Shown: positions 1 through 11,088 of the stretch, piece after piece | Layout of the letters: each line of letters opens with the position of its first letter | Numbering within the stretch: position 1 is the first letter of the stretch | Source: Dactylellina haptotyla | Taxonomy: Eukaryota > Ascomycota > Orbiliomycetes > Orbiliales > Orbiliaceae | NCBI GenBank assembly: GCA_031310005.1 | Contig: CM062379.1 | Span: forward strand, 992,001 to 1,056,000 | Direction of reading: 5' to 3' | Length of the DNA: 64,000 nucleotides | Notes under the pieces: generated by a model | Seen by the model: the letters and a program-made list of their open reading frames with translations, nothing else | The model's database searches: none | What the model was told of the DNA's origin: nothing | Translations under genes and position numbers: made by a program

Positions 1-825
1 CTGTGGGAGCTGGGTAACAGCTTTGATAGCGTTACCAATAGACAAGAAGTGAACGAAACCGATGTTCTTTTCCCGAACCAATTTGATAGTATCGATTGGG
101 CCGAACTTGCCAAGTTCGGTTCTCAATTCCTCGTCGGAGATATCCTCTGGAAGATTGCCCAGGTACACGTTTCGAGAAGCCCCGGACTGCTGAACAGCGA
201 GAGCAACCGAAGTTGGCACCTGAGAGGGCTTTCCCCAACCGATTTTGATATCCTGCCCCTTGATGGACAGCTTTTTCAAGATGGCATCGGAGTGGAAGTG
301 AGTGGCCGAAGAACCGTCCAAGAAGGAGATGAAAGCGCAGTTCTTGTCTGGCAAAAGCCTGACGGACTCAATAGGTCCCGATCTAACATGTCCGAGAATT
401 TCTTCTGCGGATGTCTCATCTGGGATATTTCCAAGGTAGACGGTTCTCGAAGTTCCAGATACCATGCCAGCAGGAAGAGGAGATCCCACAGTTGGGGACT
501 GCTGAGGGAAGAATGTCGCATACTGAGGAGTGAAGGCAGTTGGCGAAACGATTCCGTTGGAGTTGTAGGCCGTTGGGGAGAGAGCGGTAGCACCCTGTCC
601 ATTGAATGTTGAGAACTGCGGGAATCCGGTTTGAGGGGTGCCAGTCTGGAAGGGAGAACCGAGCAAGAGCTGGGATGGCAGAAGAGGCGTGAACTGCATC
701 TCAACTCCACCAGGAGAGCCCACGCCGTTGTCTCCCATACCGTTTCCTCCAGTGATGATGGAGGGCACCTGCATACGACGTCTAGCATGAGAAGACATGT
801 CTTCTGCAGCAGCACGATCACTCAT
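1..825 (-). CDS. nrd1: Nrd1-type RNA-binding protein (RRM), 3' end beyond window
   Basis: Reverse-strand reading gives an RNA-binding protein with at least two RRM domains. It is cut off by the left edge, so the C-terminus is missing. RRM1 starts near residue 125 with the RNP2-like motif RTVYLGNIPDE. RRM2 starts near residue 216 with RNVYLGNLPEDIS, followed by an RNP1-like segment NIGFVHFLS. The N-terminus is low complexity (Pro/Ser/Gly/Thr). This layout and the YLGN-type RNP2 motifs fit the Nrd1/Msa2 family, in which fission yeast Nrd1 binds mRNA and represses sexual differentiation; the same role here is inferred. The ATG at 825-823 starts MSDRAAAEDM. The frame stays open and protein-like upstream to a possible acceptor (TTCAG) before position 939, so the true N-terminus may lie on another exon. 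The longest naive open frames here are out-of-frame shadows. Confidence 0.8.
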   Translation of the reverse strand, partial: MSDRAAAEDMSSHARRRMQVPSIITGGNGMGDNGVGSPGGVEMQFTPLLPSQLLLGSPFQTGTPQTGFPQFSTFNGQGATALSPTAYNSNGIVSPTAFTPQYATFFPQQSPTVGSPLPAGMVSGTSRTVYLGNIPDETSAEEILGHVRSGPIESVRLLPDKNCAFISFLDGSSATHFHSDAILKKLSIKGQDIKIGWGKPSQVPTSVALAVQQSGASRNVYLGNLPEDISDEELRTELGKFGPIDTIKLVREKNIGFVHFLSIGNAIKAVTQLPQ

Positions 826-3800
826 GTTGATCGACTTTGACAATGGATGCGGTTGACGATTCGGAGCACTAGAAGAAGCTTCTAGATTATGCACTCCCTG
901 CAAGTGCGGTGGAAGGACAAAATTGTCCGCTGCTTGAACCTGAAGGACGGCCGTGGTGAATGCGTGATTTCGGTGTTCGGGTCACTTTAAAAATGACCAG
1001 AACAACGATATCGCGGAAGGGACAAAGAAAGTCTATAACAAGATGGTGTAGACTCTAGTTTGCCGGAGATATTGAATCCACTATCCGTCCTCAATAGAAA
1101 TCGAAAGACAGAAAAGTGGTTGGGCGAAGAACCGAATTGAAAGGGACCCGTCGAATTGGAATTTTAAAACGCACAGCAAAGAGTTAAAGTTGCAAGAGTG
1201 CTTGTTTGCTGGCCTTAAAAGATAGCGAGAAGAACGAAAACGAAGGATCGTGAACGTCAAGAGAAATTAATCTTTCAAAGTTTTCTTGAAGTCGACTATC
1301 GAAGCTAACCGTCAGTATCGATGAGACAAAAAAAATGGCAACCGTGTTCCTGGAAGAATGAAACGTAATATAAAATGGCCCTCCAAGAAATCGAACGGAA
1401 ACGTCCAGCTAGAATAGAATCGAACAGGAAAAATCCAATCGAACAGAGAAGAGAGAAAGGGGGAGAAAAGGGAAATTTCTCTGTATCTCTATCTCTCTCT
1501 CCCTGTCGGTGTAAGAATGAAAGATAAAGATTGACGACGAAGAGAAAATATTCCCACACACACACGAGACCGGGACTGCAAAAGATTATAGTAAAGGAAA
1601 GGAAAAGAAAACGAACGAATGGCAAGTGAGAAAGAAAAAAAGAGAAGCGTATAAACCCCAAAACAGGTCAAGGCTAAAGGAGGAGGAACAGGGTGCAGGA
1701 AGGGGAATAGTGCGCCGTATTGGCGAGAAATTCGGGGGAAATTTCTGATAAAGAGACAACCACACACACAAACACCCAATTTCAAAGACACACCGACACA
1801 CAAAAAAAGTAAGAAGCGAGAAAAAATGGGTCCTGGGAAAAACGAAAGAAATAAGAGAAATAAAAAATCTTAATATCACTGCAACCAACTCAAGACCCTT
1901 TCAATATCAGAAGAGGCGTGGTTACAAGCACGACCCAAATTTTGGGCCTTCTAGTTTCTGCCAGACGCGTGCGGCAAGATTGCGAGCAGGTGCAGCAGCT
2001 ATAATTTCCAGATTACAACCCCAAACCTGGCCTGGACCAGCTTCCAAGGGCAGTTGGGAAATTACCACACATCTGGGTTTGCGCCGATGGAGTCTAGGAC
2101 GAAACCCTGGCCGGGCTCGCCTGTTCTCGCAAACACAAAGAAAACGGTTTGCACTGAAGAGCATACGGCGCCTGTGCATGAAGAAGAGGGAGAGATTAAA
2201 TGGAGGGGCGTCTTGACGACCATCGAGAGGCTGCGGCCCTTCCGTCAATACGAGGGCGAAAGTTAACTCGCCTTGGCGATCATGACGAGAGGATTGGGTA
2301 TGCCCTCGCTAAGCGGTCAAGAGAGTGTCCAGGAACAGCAAGAAACTGGGGTTTGTTGAACAGAAGGGAAAGGGAACCGTTGGAGCCCGTCATTTCTGTG
2401 ACCGCCCGAACAGGCGATATGCAATGCAAGTATGCATCGAAGGGCGGGACTGCCATTCGGTGCCTTGGGCAAGCAGGCTTCCTATGTAGTAAAGAAATTG
2501 CGACCTCATAAAACCGCCTCCACGTTGTGCAACCTCGTTGTAGTTGGAGTCGCATGAGATATAGCAGGGAAACAAGGACTATTCGTATATATTGACATAT
2601 ACGAAACGAAGGTAAAGAAGAGACAACAGCAGACAACCAAAAAAACACTTACGTCGTCACCACAGTCGTCGTCGCGCAGTTCTAGATTTTTCGGTACGCG
2701 ACGCCCGTTCTGCAAGAAAAGATCCACCTCAAAAATTCCCCTTTTTCCGTCGTAGCAAAAGATCCGAGAAGGCGTGTGTTGGAAACGGCAGCCGAACAAG
2801 GGGCTTCAACGAAAAAATAAGGCCGGTTGTCGAACAACTGAAGAAAAAAGCCGAAAAAGAAAGTCGAAAGAAGAAGGGTCGTTAAAGGGAGAAAGTTGAA
2901 GATTCAAAAAGGATTTGCCTCCGTTGAACGAATCTACAGAAACGAAAGAATAGAAATCACAAGAGAAATCTCGTTAGCAGAGCAAAGTCCAGGAGCTGTC
3001 ATGGGCGGAAAGGGGTCCAATGGAGATATATAGGCTCTTCATTAGTCTCTATGGGCTCGGGCCAGGGAAAAGGGCTGGGGGTGGAGAACAGCTCCCATTT
3101 CACATACCGGGACCCCTACATAAAAGGAATGAGCACCAACAGCCGCACAGGGAAATGCGGTTTAGCGTCAGCAATAGCATTGGTCAGATAAGCTGGGAGC
3201 TTATCCCCCTTAGCGATGGGACCGTCAAAGTTCCCAGACCATGCACGGTTTGAGATCCGTCGTCTGGGTCTTCTCCCTTCGTCCTTTCCGCACAAAGCTT
3301 TACCACTCGTGCTCTTGCATCAGAATCATGTCAGGTCGACGGCCCAAAGATTCAAGGCGTCAAAACCCTCCTCCAAAGCTCCGGCTTTGGCAAGTGGCCG
3401 GGGTTTGAAAGCGAAATGCGGCGACAAGGCAGCGGAAATGAGGAAGCGGCCAAGGAACAGAATAAGGGGTGGTGTTGTTGATTAACTGGGCGAGAGCACC
3501 AGCCAATTGTTAATATCAGAGAGAGAAACTGCTGGCTTATTTCGGGACGAACGATAACCTTTGATTGCAGCGAAAAGAATTTCCGTGGTGGAGCTCAGTT
3601 CGCGTTCGAATGGGAACGACGAACGAGGACCGACAAAAGGTTCCAGCTGTGAGTGAGTCTCGTGAACAAGCCGCCTCTCTCGACCTCTCAACAACCCGCG
3701 AGCATGCACAAGCCGTCCCTCGCGTCCACAGTCGTAATTCTCTGCAAAGATGGGACGAAATGTGCTTCCCCGTCTGCATATGGCAGCGCCATCCGTGATT

Positions 3801-4784
3801 TCTCTCTGTCGCCAACATGGAAACCTCTCTGTCGAATCGCGGAGGCCATCTGCAAGGTCTCACTGCGTATAATTGCAGCTTAGGTCGAGAGCAACCACCC
3901 AGCAGCCAAGCCAGCTGTTTCTTTCTTCTCGGGACTTGATTAGAGGGATCTCCTTGATCAACGCCACATGGCATCCCTCTGCAATATAAAAAAGGGGTAC
4001 CATTACAGGTTTCACTTTAAGCCTCGCTAATTTCTAGACCCTCGCGGGTTCCTGGATATCGCAGCTATCGCCAGCGTTGGTACATGTACCGCTGGTTGCA
4101 TAGGCTCCAATCGTTATAGATATGGTTCCACAAGATAGCACAAGGAAATATAGCGATCCAGGGCATGCTCCCGGCTGATTGGATTCTTGTTTCCCGTGAT
4201 TGTAGAGGTATTTCCGTGAACACTGCAGTCAGACTCTGAATTGTTTTTGGTTGTGTCGTTGAATGTAGGGTTCGACTGGGATAATAAGGTTTAATACAAA
4301 GGAAATATAGCAAGCACGCGCTCTCGCAACAACAACCTCCCCAAACAAGTGGATACTCGGATTCGGACTCTCGATCCCCATATTGAAATACGTGTATAAC
4401 TTACGCAGCCTAAATGACCAATGTAACCACGAAATCTGCGTCTAGGTATTTGCGAAATTAGCGAAATTATTGATGTAGATGTTTTCAATAAATACTTACT
4501 TATCTAATGATATTTGATCATCAGATCAAACAAGAAAGTTAAGTTGGAGTAATATTTGGCAAACCGCAAGTCTAGTGCCAGTCTCTAAGTATATTATTGA
4601 ATGATTAAACAGCAACTCAACTGAAGCTATTACGAACTAAAATTTGCAGGTATGCGTATAGATAGATAGGCATACTAGATATTTGCAGTCGGCAGCTGCT
4701 ATTATCTAAAAAAAGATCTCCAAGTAGTGTACAAGAGATGAAAACTTCTTCACTTCTGGCGGTTCCATATCGCTGGTGCGAAGT
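826..4784. other. Gene-free region upstream of the Nrd1-type gene
   Basis: Apart from the candidate exon at 2653-2799 no supportable gene was seen. On the + strand 1320-1900 is strongly purine-rich (CT-rich on the gene strand), with short CA runs near 1558-1566 and 1760-1772. This looks like a long promoter or leader of the reverse-strand gene. From about 4000 to 4784 the DNA becomes AT-rich. The small open frames have no recognisable domain. Confidence 0.6.
2653..2799 (-). other. Candidate distant first exon of the Nrd1-type gene
   Basis: A 49-codon stretch starting MFGCRFQ ends in GACGAC followed by a perfect GTAAGT donor at 2652-2647. The donor phase is 0. The acceptor candidate before 939 (CCTTCAG then GTTCAA) is also phase 0, so splicing would join this exon to the extended RRM frame. 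The implied intron is 1713 nt, very long for a filamentous fungus, and no convincing branch site was seen. It could equally be a 5'UTR exon or chance. Confidence 0.25.
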
Positions 4785-5540
4785 TTAAACTTCCATACTA
4801 TAATTTCGCCGTGGCCCGCCTCCAGAGTTTACATTCCATTCGATAGGAATCACCCCATAATTCTTGAAAAACTTTACCGAAATACTAGCGCAACCCATTC
4901 CATACTCGTCAAAAAACTTTTGATTGATCATGACGTTGGAATCATTATCAACAAACTCGTGGTCGCCAACATCTTGTTGCACAGCGGCGGCAGCATCTCT
5001 AACCAGCTCCCTGATGGTAAAAGATCTCTCTTTTTCTTTGGTAAGCGGCCCGAACAATACCATATAATCCCGATAAGCTGACCTCGCGGAGCCATCCATC
5101 CCTCCTCTGACCTCATCAGGAGTACGGTGGACGAAGAAACTCGATCTCACTAGCCACTGTGGAGGTCCTTTCGCTTGAGGATTACACCAGACGTCCTCGT
5201 CGAGGAATTTACATCTGGTGATCTTGATGAATCTGGGTGTTTTGGAGACCGGGTCGAGAATCGATAGTTGGAACCCTTGAATCCGGTCGTTTTTCATCTG
5301 GAAGATGATGCCACCAGTCCGTGAAAGCAGTTTATGGATACCGTCGACACGGTATCTAGCTGCCTTGAACCCCGTGTTGTTTAGTATGATGTCCTCCCAT
5401 AGCTTGCAAGTGTTGCAGGCAAGAACAAGGGAATCAATAGAGAGATAAGAGAAGATTTCTTCCAGTATTTCGACCGGAAGTGAAGGTACCCCTTGATATA
5501 GAGGGCGAGAGGAATCGTAGACGTCTTCCAAGCTGGCCAT
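4785..5540 (-). CDS. F-box domain protein
   Basis: A single-exon gene for 251 aa. An F-box lies at residues ~18-60 with the typical core LPVEILEEIFSYL, then a second helix with LACNTCKLWEDI. F-box proteins bring substrates to Skp1-Cullin-F-box ubiquitin ligases through Skp1, so a role as substrate adaptor is inferred. The C-terminal ~190 residues show no WD40, LRR or other known substrate module. This is usual for the large, divergent F-box families of filamentous fungi, so the target cannot be guessed. The ATG at 5540 is the first methionine, ~20 residues before the F-box. Confidence 0.85.
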   Translation of the reverse strand: MASLEDVYDSSRPLYQGVPSLPVEILEEIFSYLSIDSLVLACNTCKLWEDIILNNTGFKAARYRVDGIHKLLSRTGGIIFQMKNDRIQGFQLSILDPVSKTPRFIKITRCKFLDEDVWCNPQAKGPPQWLVRSSFFVHRTPDEVRGGMDGSARSAYRDYMVLFGPLTKEKERSFTIRELVRDAAAAVQQDVGDHEFVDNDSNVMINQKFFDEYGMGCASISVKFFKNYGVIPIEWNVNSGGGPRRNYSMEV

Positions 5541-5955
5541 TGTTTGTCGTCGCGTTTGCAGCTGTTCACGAAACCTTGTGTTCCTGCATCTTAGAGTTGG
5601 TACTGTTTGGGCGGTACGGCGGGTACCTTACATAAATAGCCTATCGCGGAGCAGGCCGGAACAAACAGGTAGGATCCAATAATTGATGCACTAATGGTAC
5701 TGTTTGTGACTTGATATCACCCAATATTAGACAAAAATTGTAAGAACAATCAAATTCTAAAGGTTATAAAGTTCCTGTTTCCAAAACAAATACAAATATA
5801 CATAACTGGTATTGCCAAATATCCCATATAAAGACTCTGAGAAACGCCATACTCGCTAAAAAGGAGGCCTGGTTATTCTGCTCTCGATATCAGCGGTTCA
5901 TTTGTGATCTTCAAGAAGCTTCCAGGGCATCCCCCATAGATAAATTTGTCTAGTA
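5541..5955. other. Intergenic, F-box gene to ctk3 3' end
   Basis: AT-rich spacer holding the upstream region of the F-box gene and the 3' flank of the reverse-strand ctk3 gene. No gene or clear repeat seen. Confidence 0.6.
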
Positions 5956-6972
5956 TCATAACAGACTCTCAGCTTTCAGCTCAGCCTCTTCCACCATCAA
6001 CTCCATATCATCTTCATTAATATCAGCTACTGTGTTATCATTCCAGAAAGCCTCAAATTCCGGTCCAACGAATGCTTCCAATCCATCCATCGACTTGTCC
6101 GGCACAATTTCATCTCGTGAAGGATAGATTGCCCATATGGTCTCTCTAAGTCGCTTATGTCTCTCCCGGTCTTCTTCCATGCGTTCTTCGATCACCTGCT
6201 TAGGGGGACGTTTAAACGTGGTCGTTTGAGATGAAGATTGCCGACGAGTATCCGCATTAGGGGTACTTCCAATCGAGCCAATATCTGCCGTGTTTACTGC
6301 AGTTGGTGAATATGGTATAGCTGAGACTGGCACAGGCGGTGTGCCATCTATATCTGCGCTCCCGTCGTACTCCGGGTCCTTTCCGATCATCGTGGCCGTG
6401 CTGGTTCCGTTTGGTACCTGGTCTACTTCTTCTAACTCTTCTGATTCTGATTTATTACCCTCGTCGTCGGAGTGCTGGCGTTGACCAGTCTTTTCTCGTT
6501 CGTCCAGTGATTCCATCAATTCATCATATACTTCAGAACCCATGAGCTTTTGATCTTTTATCTTTGTTAGAACCTTTCGCGTACTAGCGATGTTCTGCAA
6601 GCCTGATTGATCTGGAGGGCTCACGCAGTCTACGATCGTGCGAAACTCGGACTGGATCATCGGAATGTAGTTGTTCACACTCTTGGATACAGACATCTCG
6701 AGGAGGTGTTCGATAAAGTAAAGGAGGTTGACGCGGTTGTTCATGCTCGACTATAGTAACCCGGGGCATTGGTTAGTGGGGCGCCAGGCAAATGTTGTGA
6801 ATGTCTGAGAGAATACCGTCTCGAGCTGCTCGAGTATACAGCTATGTAAGTCCTCGTCCAGGTCTTTGTGCTTCAGCGCGAATGCCGCGCAGCTCTTGGA
6901 GGCGTTTACCGACGCATTGAGCCTCTGCAGCATCTTTGTGAATTGTAGCCGGATCTCGAAAGGGTCTCCCAT
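5956..6972 (-). CDS. ctk3: CTD kinase subunit gamma (Ctk3)
   Basis: Two exons, 6972-6817 and 6750-5956, separated by a 66-nt intron (donor GTATTC, acceptor CTATAG), encode 316 aa. The N-terminal ~150 residues match the Ctk3 CID-like fold: MGDPFEIRLQFTKMLQRLNA, then DEDLHSCILEQLE, and after the junction MNNRVNLLYFIEHLLEM. The middle is acidic and Ser/Thr-rich. The C-terminal ~80 residues form a second conserved Ctk3 block with a charged helix (EERMEEDRERHKRLRE). Ctk3 is the gamma subunit of CTDK-I, which with kinase Ctk1 and cyclin Ctk2 phosphorylates Ser2 of the RNA polymerase II CTD during elongation. The intron is confirmed by phase 0 on both sides and by restored family sequence. The donor is non-canonical after GT, which may make splicing inefficient. 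Confidence 0.88.
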
Positions 6973-7490
6973 TTTGACTGTATTGAGGTGACAGAGGGGT
7001 AACTCGGTGATCTACCAGCGGTTGGCTTTGGAAAGTATATCACAAAGTGATGGTAGCGTTCGAGTGATGGCTTAGTCGTCCAGTAGGTGGGTATCAGGTC
7101 TGGCTTGGGATTGGTCGTGATTTCCGGTACAGTTTCGAGGCTTTCACGAGCAGTCGCATGTTCGGAGCGGACCTCGGCGAAACAGGCGGGGAAGGCGATC
7201 CCAAGTGATGGCTTGATTGAGCTTCTGTCCTCGACTGGTAACGAGGGGTATATAAAGCGCGGCGTCTTGACCTTGCTACGGAGGGCGGGGAGTGGAGGTG
7301 GTGTAGTTCATCGGGATGGTTTTGGTGCGCAAAGAAGCACGGATTACGCGACAGCTTAAATTCAAAGAATAATGCCAAGCCAAAGCTCAACCCAACGAAA
7401 CCCGTTCTATTATTATAGACTCTATAATGGTTGAAAGGCACCAAACGATGCCACTATAAATAACATGAAGTCCATCTGTATGATGCATGC
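6973..7490. other. Intergenic, ctk3 promoter and NAT 3' flank
   Basis: Holds the upstream region of ctk3 and the 3' flank of the acetyltransferase gene. Overlapping open frames on both strands (about 7087-7444) have no recognisable domain and are not called. Confidence 0.55.
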
Positions 7491-8525
7491 TTAACGAAGT
7501 TCTGATTGGATACGTATTTCAGGTTCGCGTCCCCTGATGGCTTCTTGATCGTCTTGTGAAAGCTCAATGCCCCAGTAATCTTTGAGCGCCTTGACCCTTT
7601 CCTCTTCGTTTGTGAGCTCAGGAAGGTCTTCGACTCCCGCGTAAAATTTCCGCTTGATATTACCATTGAATAAGATATATTTCCCTACTGGTTTGTTTCC
7701 TTCCCTGATAACCCTTGCGGCAATGATATTCTTCAAAAAAATACCTTCTCTAGATGACGTCCAGTTGGACCATATCTCGCAGTCTCTCAAAGTAGCCTCT
7801 ATCTCGAAAAACATGTAGAGGTCTACCCAAGGGTCACCCACCGTCGCTTTGAATTGCAGAATCCAGTGTGGTTTTTTCATTCTTAATTCGGGTATTGCCG
7901 CTTTGATCAGCCTGTGTTTCTCGGTGCCAATGCTCTCTTTCATATTGCCTTCGAACAGCTCCATCGGCTGTACGATTGTGGGTCCGCCATAGGCAACATC
8001 AACCAAATAAATCTTCCCATTGTCGAACTCAATGAGATTTACAACATGAGAGATTCCATTGAAGTTGCGATCATCGATATTTCCAGCTCGTTCTCGAGAG
8101 ACTCGAGCAGGGGCGAGCCAATTATTATAGCCTAACGTCGCGAGGAGATGAGAGAACAGGGTGTTCAATTCCATGCAATAGCCACCTCTTTTGCGCCTGA
8201 TAACTTTGTCGAAGATGTAGTTGATATCAATGACTATCTGATGAGCTTGGGAGTAGTGAATGTCTAAATATTGTTACTGATATTAGAACTCTGAGAGAGT
8301 ATACCATTTGGAGAAGCAGCGTGAAGAAGAGATCGGCGTACCAATGTTACAGAAAGGTGCGGTAGCTAATTGTCTGACCATTAAAACATTAAGATTCTCT
8401 AGGGTTGGTTCTCGAATTTTATTCCTATCATACTCTGTGAATTCGAGGAACTGGAGGTATTCATTTGTTTGTTCGTCGGACAATATAATTGGCAAGTTTG
8501 GGTTGGTAGCACTTTCGGTCGCCAT
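7491..8525 (-). CDS. Arylamine N-acetyltransferase
   Basis: Two exons, 8525-8342 and 8263-7491, around a 78-nt intron (donor GTACGC, acceptor TATTTAG) encode 318 aa, the usual size for fungal NATs. The splice restores the family block PFCNIDIHYS. The Cys-His-Asp triad is visible: Cys in KRGGYCMELN, His in GISHVVNLI, Asp in YLVDVAYGGP. NATs transfer an acyl group from acyl-CoA to arylamines or hydrazines through the cysteine. In Fusarium a malonyl-CoA-using NAT (FDB2) detoxifies plant benzoxazolinone products; whether this enzyme uses malonyl- or acetyl-CoA cannot be told by eye. The ATG at 8525 is preferred. A GTG nine bases upstream is in frame but is not a likely eukaryotic start. Confidence 0.92.
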
Positions 8526-9227
8526 TACGAACACACACAGCTGGCAGCTCGATGCCGGAACTTGTTCTAAGCAGAAAAAGAATATTCTGGGGTATAAAGT
8601 ATTGGATTGAATGGCGGTTGATGGTTCGTGGTAGCTTGGATTCGTTGATGGATAGTTTTGAAAACCGAGTTCGAAAGGCTCGTGGTTCCGTGGCTTTTAA
8701 GCTCCTTCTCTCAGCTGCTCCGTTGGCATATTAGATCGAGTTGTCGAAAGGTCCAACCCATTTCCAATTCGATGCGCCTGGACCCATCCAAAGCGCACCT
8801 GTGCACGGATCTGGGATGCTACGACAAACGCTCACACGCATGGACCCGGATCCCCAATTCGTGTAACCGTTAGTAATATCTAACCAGGACGGTGCAGCCA
8901 ATTGCCACGAGTCGCTTAGCAATGCCCTGTGAAAGAAATCATTGCGGTTCTGCTTAGTTAGGTAAATTTGAGTTTTAGTCTCCATCGTTCTCCTCTTGTC
9001 CCATCGCGGGATCTCGAAGATCCATCAGCATGTAGTATGAGTAATTACACACAACGGGTAATTACACACAACGGGTCCAGGACCGCTCGGGATTCACAAA
9101 TCTAGATTGAAATACCGTCTCGACTGATGTAAATCTTCACAGCTGCACCGTTTTAGTTAAGGAATCCTTATATAATTATTAATACTATATATAACGTTAT
9201 TATAACGAACAACTAAGTTGTTCAGAT
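8526..9227. other. Intergenic, NAT promoter and esterase 3' flank
   Basis: No gene seen. Contains the 17-bp tandem duplication at 9041-9074 and an AT-rich stretch (9165-9235) downstream of the carboxylesterase. Confidence 0.6.
9041..9074. repeat. 17-bp perfect tandem duplication
   Basis: The unit GTAATTACACACAACGG occurs twice head to tail (9041-9057 and 9058-9074) with no mismatch. It lies between the 3' end of the carboxylesterase and the 5' flank of the NAT gene. Most likely replication slippage; no transposon end or target-site structure is visible. Confidence 0.9.
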
Positions 9228-11088
9228 TTACCTTCCTATTATCAATCGATGCTGATTAATCCACGAGATACCCGTTGCTCGATAATCATCTTTCTCAATA
9301 AATGTATTACCGGGCCCTTTATCAAACACGATCTGCTGCGCTCCAGGCCCTTCCCCGTAGCTTGGCCAGTACAAAGATCCACCTGACGTGGTTCCGGTAT
9401 TTCCATTCGGGTTCCCGTATTTGAAAAACTTAATCCACGCTTTACTCATGATATCCGACAAATCAATGTAAAGTTGTCTGTCCGGTCCACCCATAGGGTT
9501 TACCGAACTGAAACCATCACCGAAGTCCTGATTGCGACTGTAAAACACAAATGCCACTTCTGCGAAATGCGTAACTGCAACATAAAGCGGATACTGGTAA
9601 GGAATACAGTTGAACCGATAAGTCCAAATGGCAGAATTGTGCGCAGTGAATTGTTCAGCGGTATAACGCTTTGGAGCATGCATTTCGAGATCTCCGACAA
9701 TGGCAGCGCCTCTGAAGAACTCGGTTCCCAGGAAACTCCAGGGGATATCGGTTCCGGTGTAGTTTTCGGGAGCTGGTATAGATGCCGAAGAATCATAGAC
9801 TGTCATGAGTTCATCCAACATGTTGTCCGTGAGGCGGCCGTTGAGAAGCGCTTCTAGATTTGCACAAGAAAATATTAGCCAACTGTTTCATAAGTTAGAG
9901 ATCACACACTAATGGAAATCGAGGATTAGCTTACGAATTCGATTCTTCAATTCAGATTCGTTATTCGCTGCAGTGTCTCCGAATGGTCCGAACGCGGTTC
10001 CTTCATCCGTATTTGCCCCAATAATTGTTGGAACTTTTACAAACTTGCCATCTTGTAGCAACTTGCTGCTGTATTCTGTTAAAATGTCTCCATCGATTGT
10101 TGCATCCATCGTACCAGAATTTTCCTGGGCGAATTGCCACAGGTCGTTGATATCAGCTGTCCTTAAGCATTGCAACCTGTCTACGGCTTCCAAACAGCCA
10201 GTTGCATTCACCATGGAATCAAACTTTGGCTGGTAGGTTTCAGGCCACCACTGTGCTTCTAACATTGCAGAGCCGCTTTGCATTATTGCACCACTAAATA
10301 GTCTGTCATTGCGCCCCCCATAGGCAATCTGGTGCCAAGCAATGGATATCGCGCCAGCTGATTCCCCAAAGAGAGTCACTTTGGATTTATCTCCTCCGAA
10401 TGCCTTGATATTTTCTTGTATCCAGCGAAGAGCAAGTCTTTGATCTCGAAACCCGAGGTTGGAATTACCAGAGCCGACTACCTCACGGCCACCTAGCCAG
10501 CCCCATATGGACAGCCTGTAATTGATGCTAACTCCAATAATTGAAGTGCCCATTGCGACAGACCGCTCTACGAGGTAGGTTAGATTGTAACGCCTGTCAG
10601 CTCCACTACCGCCGCTGAAACCGCCACCATGGATCCAAACGGCGACAGGTAGTTTGGCATTAGGTTTTGTATTAGCAGGACGGATGATATTCAGAGTTAG
10701 ACAGTCTTCAGACATATCCTGGCCAACGGAGTCCTAGATTTTGAGACCTGTTAGCCATTGAAGTAAGAGAGGCTAAAGAAGAAGCTAGATTATATAGGAT
10801 ATAACATACACCGCCTGGCCCGTAACACCATTTCCCGTATGATTTTGCATTCACGGTTTTCTCGGTATCCAATGACTGGGGAGGGCGGAAGCGCAGATCA
10901 TCTACGGGTGGTTGAGCATATGGAATGCCCAAGAAATAATCCTGATTGTGTTGAAGATTATAAACTCCGTAAACTGTTCCGTTCTTAGCTTGGGCTGATG
11001 GAACATAGTTTGGAGGGAGAGCAGAAGCCCCAGATAAAAACTGCAAAGCAATTTGTAGGGAGAAAGAGAGGATTAGTGACGACTTCAT
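9228..11088 (-). CDS. Secreted type-B carboxylesterase/lipase
   Basis: Three exons (11088-10810, 10733-9935, 9853-9228) with introns of 76 and 81 nt encode 567 aa. A signal peptide is clear: MKSSLILSFSLQIALQFLSG then ASALPP. The alpha/beta-hydrolase hallmarks are present: EDCLTLNI, the oxyanion motif WIHGGGFSGGSG, nucleophile Ser in LFGESAGAISI, acidic residue Glu in ANTDEGTAFG, and catalytic His in VTHFAEVAFVF. Paired cysteines (EDCL; GCLEAVDRLQCL) fit the disulphides of this fold. The enzyme should hydrolyse carboxylic esters outside the cell; the substrate is unknown. The ATG at 11088 is preferred over an in-frame one 12 codons upstream because it starts the signal peptide. Exon phases are 0 and 1 and the joins restore family sequence (RIQALLNGRLTD). 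Confidence 0.92.

Noticed and set aside
276-821. 181-codon reverse frame over the Nrd1-type gene
   Set aside because: It is in a different reverse frame from the RRM domains; pure shadow.
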